A stretch of DNA of 64,000 bases. Source: Levilactobacillus cerevisiae (GTDB taxonomy: Bacteria; Bacillota; Bacilli; Lactobacillales; Lactobacillaceae). Made by a program: the position numbers and the translations under genes. The stretch spans positions 62,001 to 126,000 of the forward strand of contig NZ_RHNN01000005.1 in assembly GCF_003946245.1 (NCBI RefSeq), read 5' to 3'. The notes under the pieces were generated by a model, which saw nothing but the letters and a program-made list of their open reading frames with translations, was not told where the DNA came from and searched no databases. Positions 58,200 to 64,000 of this stretch are shown here, piece by piece. Each line of letters starts with the position of its first letter. Within the stretch, counting starts at the first letter, position 1.

Positions 58200-59321
58200 C
58201 TATTTATTAAATTCAGCGTTGGCAATGGCGGAGCGCATCTTCTCGACGGTCCCTTCGGCAATTTCCATCGCCCGGGCGTCGCGAATCAGGTGTTCTACCG
58301 GGTATTCACGACTGTAACCGTAACCCGCTAAAATTTGCAGGGCATCGTCACCAGCACTAACGGCGGAGCGGGAACCGTGGGCCTTGGCCATTGCGGCTTC
58401 TTCACTGTACGGTTGACCGGCAGCCTTGAGCTGGGCGGCGCGTTGGTACAGCAGCTTCGTGGTTTCCTTACGCATGGCAATGTCGGCCACTTTGCGGTGG
58501 GTCACTTGGAGTTCGGTCAGCTGTTTATCGCCGGCCTTGCGCTCCTTGGCGTAGTCGGTCGCAATCTTCAGTTCGTGTTCCATGATGCCGGTCAACACGG
58601 CACCCATCAGAACGCGGGCGTCGTCGTGGGCGGAATCCCCAATCAGGCCGCCATCGCCGAGCTTGCCCAGCAGGTGGTCGTCATCCACGACGATGTGGTC
58701 CATCACCACTTCACCAACTGGCGTGCCTCGCAGACCGATGAAGTCTTCGCGTTTGCCAAATGAAAATCCGGGCATGTCTTGGTCCACCACGAAGACGGAG
58801 AGCTCGGCGGGAGCAGTCTTGACCAGGACACAGTAGACCTGGGCCAAGCCGCCGTTGGTAATCATAATTTTATCGCCGTTAATGACCCAGTGATCTCCTT
58901 CACGAGTGGCGGTGGAGCTGATACCCATCGGGTTGGAGCCACCGGAGGCTTCGGTCATGGAAAAGGCGAAGATCCGGTCATTAGCGGAGGGGAGCAGCGC
59001 TTGTTGCAGGGCTGGCGTCCCGAATTTAAGGATTTGGTCAATCGTTTTAAAATGGCCCTCAAGGGTGACTGCTGTACTAGCATTTCCCCGGGCGATGTGG
59101 TTTAGCGCGGTTGCTGTAACCTCGGGGCCGAAGCCAGCACCGCCGAATTCTTGGGGAAGCATGAGGCCTAAGAAACCGGTCGCGGTCAGCTGATCAATGA
59201 AGCCTTCTGGGAAGTCCTGAGCAGCGTCCATGGACATATCGTAGGGACTGATTTCCCGGGCGGTGTAGTCGTCGACCATTTGTAGTAACAGTTTCTCGGC
59301 AGCAGCAGTTGTAGATGGCAT
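58200..59321 (-). CDS. Acyl-CoA dehydrogenase family protein
   Basis: 373 residues from ATG 59321 (AAGGAGG 9 nt upstream). FAD-dependent ACAD fold with LMLPQEFGGAGFG, FAFSMTEASGGSNPMGISSTATREGDHWVINGDKIMITNGG (flavin and substrate contacts), GFSFGKREDFIGLRGTPVGEVVMDHIVV, and ILAGYGYSREYPVEHLIRDARAMEIAEGT, where the catalytic Glu sits in AEGT. First gene of an operon with etfB (10 bp on) and etfA. In lactobacilli, which lack beta-oxidation, the pair could reduce an enoyl- or aryl-acrylyl-CoA (compare caffeyl-CoA reductase-Etf) rather than oxidise fatty acids; that is inference. Confidence 0.92.
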   Translation of the reverse strand: MPSTTAAAEKLLLQMVDDYTAREISPYDMSMDAAQDFPEGFIDQLTATGFLGLMLPQEFGGAGFGPEVTATALNHIARGNASTAVTLEGHFKTIDQILKFGTPALQQALLPSANDRIFAFSMTEASGGSNPMGISSTATREGDHWVINGDKIMITNGGLAQVYCVLVKTAPAELSVFVVDQDMPGFSFGKREDFIGLRGTPVGEVVMDHIVVDDDHLLGKLGDGGLIGDSAHDDARVLMGAVLTGIMEHELKIATDYAKERKAGDKQLTELQVTHRKVADIAMRKETTKLLYQRAAQLKAAGQPYSEEAAMAKAHGSRSAVSAGDDALQILAGYGYSREYPVEHLIRDARAMEIAEGTVEKMRSAIANAEFNK

Positions 59322-59511
59322 AAATATTTCCTCCTTAAGCAAGCACAAATTGTGACGTATTGAACGATTGAGGCCAGTATAGCGAATAATCAATTGATAA
59401 GTCCAGTGAAAGTTTATGATTGTTGAATATCCATCATGCCTACTAGGAATAATTCGGATTCGCTGGAAGAATACAAAGAGGTAAAAGTTCTAGGAAAATT
59501 TAGTAAATAAA

Positions 59512-59541
59512 TTGGTACTTTGAGCCCGGTTAGAGTACAAT
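59512..59541 (+). promoter_or_regulatory. Candidate promoter of galM
   Basis: TTGGTA and TACAAT with 18-nt spacing, 36 bp before the ATG. Region 59322-59511 holds the acd promoter on the other strand. Confidence 0.4.
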
Positions 59542-59576
59542 GAAAACGGATTCTTATATGGAGGTGCTCGATTATT

Positions 59577-60599
59577 ATGGAAATTACGAAAAGCGCAGCT
59601 GGGACGTTGAACCAGCAAGAAGTTACGAAGTACTTACTCACGAACCAACAAGGAACACGTGTCGCCATCCTGACTTGGGGGGCAACCTTACAGGAATTTA
59701 GCGTGGTCGAAGACGGCCAAACGCACAACCTGATTGTTAACCTGCCAGACTTGAAGGGCTACGATCACAACCCATACTACTTATGCCAAGCGTTAGGCCG
59801 GGTCGCTGGCCGAATTGCCGGTGCGCAATTTGAAATCGACGGTAAGACGACGCACCTGGACCAAAACGAAAAGCCAAACGCCAGCCACGGTGGCCCTCAC
59901 GGCTTTACTTTTGCCAACTGGGATGCCACGACGACTGAAACGACGGACACAGCTAGCGTTGTGCTGACCCATACGTCTACTGAGGCCGATGACAAGTATC
60001 CTGGTACCATGGCAACCACCATCACGTACACGTTGACGGAAGAGAACCGCTTGGACATTACCTTTGACGCCAAGAGTGATGCCGCCACGCTGTTCAACCC
60101 AACGGTCCACACCTACTTTAACGTCACTGACGATCAACACAGCTTGGACGACCAATGGTTGAAGCTGAGTGGTGACAAACGCCTGGTCTTAAACGGCGAA
60201 AAGATTCCCACCGGCGAAATGATCAAGACTGCCGGTACCGGTTACGACTTCAGCAAGCCCCGGACTATCAAAGATGGTTTGGACCAACTGCACAAGACGG
60301 GTCAAGTCGAATACGACGATGCCTTTGTCGTTGAACCTAGCAAGGACACCCCAATCGCCACTGTTGGTGATGAAGGCGGTCACCGTGAAGTTGAAGTTTA
60401 TTCCGACCGGAATGCTTTGGTTGTCTTCACGGCTAATCCTACTGACGCTAAACGCGCTGATGCTCGGGATTACAATGCTTTGGCTATGGAGGCGCAGACT
60501 TTGCCGGATGCGATTCACCATGCCGATTTCGGCGACGTCATCCTTCCCGCCAACCAACCTGTCACGCACTTCATCAGCTACCAATACGTTCGTAAGTAA
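59577..60599 (+). CDS. galM: Aldose 1-epimerase (galactose mutarotase)
   Basis: 340 residues. Interconverts alpha and beta anomers of galactose/glucose ahead of the Leloir pathway or maltose phosphorylase products. Features: LTWGATLQEFSV, NPYYLCQALGRVAGRIAGAQF, the catalytic-site region NASHGGPHGF (His), LFNPTVHTYFNV (second His), and the C-terminal acidic NALAMEAQTLPDAIHH (catalytic Glu). Strong TATGGAGGTG ribosome site. Followed by a repeat pair and pgcA, which acts on glucose phosphates. Confidence 0.94.
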   Translation: MEITKSAAGTLNQQEVTKYLLTNQQGTRVAILTWGATLQEFSVVEDGQTHNLIVNLPDLKGYDHNPYYLCQALGRVAGRIAGAQFEIDGKTTHLDQNEKPNASHGGPHGFTFANWDATTTETTDTASVVLTHTSTEADDKYPGTMATTITYTLTEENRLDITFDAKSDAATLFNPTVHTYFNVTDDQHSLDDQWLKLSGDKRLVLNGEKIPTGEMIKTAGTGYDFSKPRTIKDGLDQLHKTGQVEYDDAFVVEPSKDTPIATVGDEGGHREVEVYSDRNALVVFTANPTDAKRADARDYNALAMEAQTLPDAIHHADFGDVILPANQPVTHFISYQYVRK

Positions 60600-60627
60600 C
60601 GGGTTGGTTGTGTCCTGCCGCTTCGGC

Positions 60628-60792
60628 GGCTAGGTACTCCCGACCTGTGGGGCAACCTGTGGAGCCGAAAATCGGTCTCCACAGGCGCACTTAAGCCTTG
60701 CAAAAATCGCAAGTCTTAAGCACGTCCCAGTTTCTAAGGCCGGGAAGAACGCCCGACCAAAGAAACTCGTCACTGGTCGTCCGTACCTAGCC
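60628..60792 (+). repeat. Structured intergenic repeat, F orientation (copy 17)
   Basis: Closing stem GGCTAGGTAC/GTACCTAGCC. Hairpins are CCTGTGGAG/CTCCACAGG around CCGAAAATCGGT, CTTAAG-CTTGC/GCAAGTCTTAAG and AGTTTCT-AGG-CGGG/CCCGACC-AAGAAACT. Paired with copy 18. Confidence 0.87.
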
Positions 60793-61154
60793 ACCTTCAG
60801 CTGACACAACGCCGCCGAACTTACGATTGTATGGTAGGATTCGTGGGTGACTGGTGGTGTGGCTCTGTCCTTGTTTTGGTTTTGCCTTTTAAGCAAGGTC
60901 GCGGTCAAGCTTGTGATCGCCGGTTAACTTTCTTGGTTGCTGGCGGTCATGTTTAAACGGAATAAATAAAATTAATGATATGATTTGTGTAGTTCACTGA
61001 TGTCAGTTCAAATTACTGTCGGCTGAAAATACATTTGGTATGGTGCCAATGTATTTTCGGTCGATTGTCGCCAAACTCGATTATTCATCTGTTGAGTGGT
61101 GGCAGGCTAACGTTAGTGAATACACTGTTGCTGTTTAACGCAACGTAAGCCGCA

Positions 61155-61319
61155 GGGCTGGTGAAAATGGGCTTAGCCGTGGGAATTTCCTTAGTGGCTT
61201 TGCCACTTAGGAAATTGGTATCTTTGAGACGCGTTTCTTGCGGCTCAAAGTAAGCCTGGAGACCGCTCTTTGGCTCCGGGCGCCCGCCCACAGCGCTCCA
61301 GTCCCATTTTCACCAGCCT
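61155..61319 (-). repeat. Structured intergenic repeat, R orientation (copy 18)
   Basis: Closing stem GGCTGGTGAAAATGGG/CCCATTTTCACCAGCC. Hairpins are AATTTCCTTAGTGGC/GCCACTTAGGAAATT, CTTTGAGAC.../...GGCTCAAAG and GCCTGGAG/CTCCGGGC. It ends ~60 bp before the pgcA start. Between copies (60800-61080) nothing else is recognised. Confidence 0.88.
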
Positions 61320-61382
61320 GGAGGCGCTGGACCCGTCGCGTTAACCCCGCATAAAATGTAAAGTATAAGGAGAGATTTGAAC

Positions 61383-63116
61383 ATGAGTTGGCAAGATAAT
61401 TATCAAGTTTGGCAACAACAGCAAACGATGATTCCTTACATCAAGCACGACCTCGACGCCATCGCTAACGATGATGACGCCAAGAAAGCCGCGTTTACCG
61501 CGCCCATGAGTTTTGGGACCGCCGGCATGCGTGGCGTGATGGGACCCGGCATTGGCCAGATGAACGTTTACACGGTTCGGCAAGCCACTGAAGGGGTCGC
61601 CCGTTATTTGGATACCCTGGACGACGCCACTAAGCAACGCGGGGTTGCCATCAGCTTTGATTCCCGCTACCACTCCCGTGATTTTGCTCACGAGGCCGCT
61701 CACGTGTTGGGTGCGCACAATATTCCTAGCTTTGTCTTCGATGACATGCGGCCCACACCCGAGCTGTCCTTTGCCGTGCGCCATTTGAACACGGCCATGG
61801 GCATCATGATTACGGCCAGCCACAACCCGAAGCAATACAACGGGTACAAAATTTACGGGCCAGACGGTGGGCAAATGCCGCCTAAGGCTTCCGACATGAT
61901 TACCGATTTTGTCCGCTCCGCTAAGGACGTCTTTGCGATTGCCGTGGCCGACGAACAAGCACTGCGGGCCGCCAAGACCTTACAGATCATCGGTGAAGAC
62001 GTCGACCAACCTTACCTGCAAAACGTTGAGAGCGTGACAATCAACCATGACCTGGTCCACTCAGTGGGGAAGAGCATGAAGCTGATCTACACGCCACTCC
62101 ACGGGACGGGGAAAGTGATTGGCGAACGGGCCTTGCGTGGCGCGGGGTTTGAAAACTTTACCATGGTGCCCGAACAGGCGATTGCCGATCCTGAATTCCC
62201 AACGGTGCCGTTTCCCAATCCTGAGTTCGCTCAGGCCTTTGACATGGCGATTGCGCTGGGGAAGAAGGAGGGCGCTGACCTGTTAGTGGCCACCGATCCC
62301 GATGCTGACCGGTTGGGTGCCGCTGTGCGCCAACCAGACGGCGAATACCAACTGTTGACGGGAAACCAGATTGCTTCAATTTTGTTGGCTTATATTTTAA
62401 AGGCCCGCAAAGAAGCTGGTCAGTTGCCCGCTAACGGTCGCGTAGTGAAGTCCATCGTTTCTACCGAGCTGGCGACCAAGATTGCGGCCGCTTACGGCGT
62501 GGAAATGAAGAACGTGCTGACTGGGTTCAAGTTTATTGCGGAACAGATTCATGAATACGAAACGACCCATGAGCATACCTTCCTGTTTGGTTTTGAGGAA
62601 AGTTATGGTTATTTGATCAAGCCATTCGTGCGCGACAAGGATGCCATCCAGTCGACGGTGCTCTTGGCCGAAGTCGCTGCCGATTACAAGCAGCGCGGCA
62701 TGACCCTCTACGACGGCATCGAAGAACTCTACGCGACCTACGGCTACTTTGCTGAGAAGACCACGTTTGAGGAATTCCCAGGCGTCGATGGGGCTGACCA
62801 GATGGCCCACTTGATGAGTGAGTTCCGGGAAAATGCACCGAAGTCCTTTGCCGACAGCACCATTGAGACGGTCGAAGACTTTTCAACCAGCACCAAGACG
62901 GCAGCCGATGGCACGACCAGCACGATTGATCTGCCACAGTCGAACGTTTTGAAATACTGGCTGAGCGATGGCACCTGGATCTGCATCCGGCCTTCTGGGA
63001 CTGAGCCGAAAGTGAAGTTCTACATTGGGGCCAGTGACACGACGGACGCCGCGGCACAAAAGCGGCTGGCCAGTTACGAGACCGCTTTAAAGCAATACGT
63101 TAATTCGGTTAAGTAG
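61383..63116 (+). CDS. pgcA: Alpha-phosphoglucomutase (phospho-sugar mutase)
   Basis: 577 residues from ATG 61383 (AAGGAG 10 nt upstream). Interconverts glucose 1- and 6-phosphate. Four-domain alpha-D-phosphohexomutase: AGMRGVMGPGIGQMN, active-site serine loop MITASHNPKQYNGYKIYG (Ser ~145), metal loop DPDADRLGAAV (~303-313), sugar-specificity loop GFEESYGYL and phosphate loop RPSGTEPKVKFY. Length and order match PgcA of bacilli. Supplies UDP-glucose for wall polysaccharides or handles maltose/galactose breakdown. Confidence 0.95.
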   Translation: MSWQDNYQVWQQQQTMIPYIKHDLDAIANDDDAKKAAFTAPMSFGTAGMRGVMGPGIGQMNVYTVRQATEGVARYLDTLDDATKQRGVAISFDSRYHSRDFAHEAAHVLGAHNIPSFVFDDMRPTPELSFAVRHLNTAMGIMITASHNPKQYNGYKIYGPDGGQMPPKASDMITDFVRSAKDVFAIAVADEQALRAAKTLQIIGEDVDQPYLQNVESVTINHDLVHSVGKSMKLIYTPLHGTGKVIGERALRGAGFENFTMVPEQAIADPEFPTVPFPNPEFAQAFDMAIALGKKEGADLLVATDPDADRLGAAVRQPDGEYQLLTGNQIASILLAYILKARKEAGQLPANGRVVKSIVSTELATKIAAAYGVEMKNVLTGFKFIAEQIHEYETTHEHTFLFGFEESYGYLIKPFVRDKDAIQSTVLLAEVAADYKQRGMTLYDGIEELYATYGYFAEKTTFEEFPGVDGADQMAHLMSEFRENAPKSFADSTIETVEDFSTSTKTAADGTTSTIDLPQSNVLKYWLSDGTWICIRPSGTEPKVKFYIGASDTTDAAAQKRLASYETALKQYVNSVK

Positions 63117-63129
63117 TTTTCGCCTTACC

Positions 63130-63288
63130 GGACAGAAAAAAATGGGCTGGAACGCTGGGGGCAGGACGCCCGGAGCCAAAGGGCGGTCTCCGGGCTTGTT
63201 TTAAGCCTTTGAGAACCAAGTCTTAAAAGCACCATTTCCTGAGAAGAACACACAGGAAATCCCCCGGCTGAGCCCATTTTTTCTGTCC
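63130..63288 (+). repeat. Structured intergenic repeat, F orientation (copy 19)
   Basis: Closing stem GGACAGAAAAAAATGGGCT/AGCCCATTTTTTCTGTCC. Hairpins are GCCCGGAG/CTCCGGGC around CCAAAGGGCGGT, TTTTAAG.../...CTTAAAA and ATTTCCTG.../...CAGGAAAT. It begins 14 bp after the pgcA stop. Confidence 0.87.
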
Positions 63289-63349
63289 TCACGGCTGACA
63301 TCGACTTAACCTGATTTATAGGTGGTTTATGAGTCTTTAATCTGATTAC

Positions 63350-63402
63350 TTTGCAGCATGTTGCCTTACCTCCTGAGCGGGGTGGGTGGCATGCTGCTTT
63401 TT
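63350..63402 (+). terminator. Hairpin terminator downstream of pgcA
   Basis: GCAGCATG...CATGCTGC stem followed by TTTTTG. No gene supported in 63290-63600. Confidence 0.55.
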
Positions 63403-63609
63403 GTTTACATTGCTTAGTGGCTTGTGTCAGTTGGCGACGGTTTGCAGGGGCGGCTTGCTCTTGTTTGGTTGCTGGTCCTTGTTTCTTGACGGTTACCACT
63501 CAATCGTTCATTTTCACAAACTTTCAAAATAAAACACCAAAATAGTTAATAGGCCGACAATCGCTGACGACTTTACTAGAAAGTTTTACTAAATTTTTTA
63601 TCAAGAAAT

Positions 63610-63633
63610 TGCAACCGATTGCAATCGCTTACA
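63610..63633. promoter_or_regulatory. Two overlapping cre-like sites
   Basis: TGCAACCGATTGCA (63610-63623) and TGCAATCGCTTACA (63620-63633) each fit TGNAANCGNTNNCA; a third imperfect one (TGTAAAGCGCTTACA) is at 63717-63731. They lie 75-195 bp upstream of the last gene. Confidence 0.55.
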
Positions 63634-63805
63634 ATTGCGGCGTACCGGAATACTTAGTTCAGTATTACACAACGAAAGTGGTTGCATTTAAGCGGAGATG
63701 TCCTTAGAATAATGATTGTAAAGCGCTTACATTTTACTGAAATGGCAAGCGGTAGTTTTACCAGATTTAGCTAAATTTTATTTTAGAAAACAGAGGTGTT
63801 TCAAA

Positions 63806-64000
63806 ATGGCTAAGAAGGATGACAAGATTACGTTGGATCCAGCAGAGTTCGCTGCTGCTGTTTTGGGCGGGAACGCTCAGTATCCAGACGAAGAGAATAA
63901 GTTGTACATCAAACGACAACTGACCCTTTACCTGGAAGCAACATTATTGGCGCAAGACTTTAATCAACTGGAAGAATCCCAGTTCGATATGGCGAAGGCG
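63806..64000 (+). CDS. 5' part of an unidentified gene (runs off the window)
   Basis: ATG 63806 with AGAGGTG upstream; at least 65 residues, continuing past the window. Soluble, acidic start MAKKDDKITLDPAEFAAAV..., a region predicted helical (LYIKRQLTLYLEATLLAQDF). Not enough to name a family. The cluster of cre-like sites upstream suggests carbon-catabolite control, so a metabolic gene is likely. Confidence 0.7.
   Translation, partial: MAKKDDKITLDPAEFAAAVLGGNAQYPDEENKLYIKRQLTLYLEATLLAQDFNQLEESQFDMAKA

Noticed and set aside
3482-63288. CRISPR array
   Set aside because: The repeats are dispersed singly or in pairs, ~160 nt long with varied stems, and no regular spacers or cas genes are present.

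Overview
The window looks like a chromosomal segment of a heterofermentative-type member of the Lactobacillaceae. The evidence is a moderately GC-rich, LAB-style gene set (Rgg regulator, OppA-like lipoprotein, MucBP-like and SH3-like surface proteins, PTS-era catabolite (cre) sites, helveticin-J-like protein, LLH-type holin) with strong Shine-Dalgarno sites and many TTG/GTG starts. I cannot fix the species from sequence alone.

Layout. 0-29 kb is ordinary chromosome: lipoate ligase (lplA), an OppA-like lipoprotein, a cluster-less MutY, cold-shock protein, a cytochrome b5-like protein, tRNA-Arg(TCT), SDR and quinone-reductase genes, thiD, a cytosine-deaminase-like amidohydrolase, a type 1 RNase H with a long tail, maltose acetyltransferase, a BCCT osmolyte transporter that appears to start at ATT, a universal stress protein, a beta-phosphoglucomutase-like HAD protein with an altered active site, DUF488, AAG glycosylase, an Rgg regulator, menG, map and an MFS exporter. 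29.0-31.5 kb is an islet bounded by a ~122-bp direct repeat of the MFS gene's 3' end and carrying a helveticin-J-like class III bacteriocin and a secreted protein. 32-46 kb is an AT-richer accessory region: three surface proteins with one constant N-terminus and different C-termini, an IS3/IS150-type element, and a phage-derived set (sigma-like and ArpU-like regulators, a two-domain endolysin, a holin) together with two leaderless SH3-domain proteins tipped with a metallophosphoesterase or a right-handed beta-helix. No phage head, tail or integrase genes are visible, so this may be a domesticated lysis module that releases wall-binding enzymes. 46-51 kb is a shikimate/quinate-type cluster (SDR, AroE-like, OFA-family MFS, divergent LysR, a perfect cre palindrome). 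51-64 kb holds a PEP-carboxykinase-like kinase, a DUF1430-type ABC exporter, an acyl-CoA dehydrogenase-EtfBA operon (unusual in lactobacilli), galM, pgcA and the start of a cre-preceded gene.

The most striking sequence-level signal is a family of about 19 intergenic elements, each ~150-170 nt, with one fold: a closing stem, an inner CTGTGGG/CCCAC(G)GC helix, then three hairpins. Stem sequences differ between copies while pairing is kept. I read them in a 'forward' (F) form, recorded as + strand, and a reverse (R) form, recorded as - strand. Several intergenic gaps hold an F copy followed by an R copy, never the reverse; one copy is nested inside another; none occurs between 27.3 and 49.3 kb. 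I do not recognise this family as a described RNA or mobile repeat.
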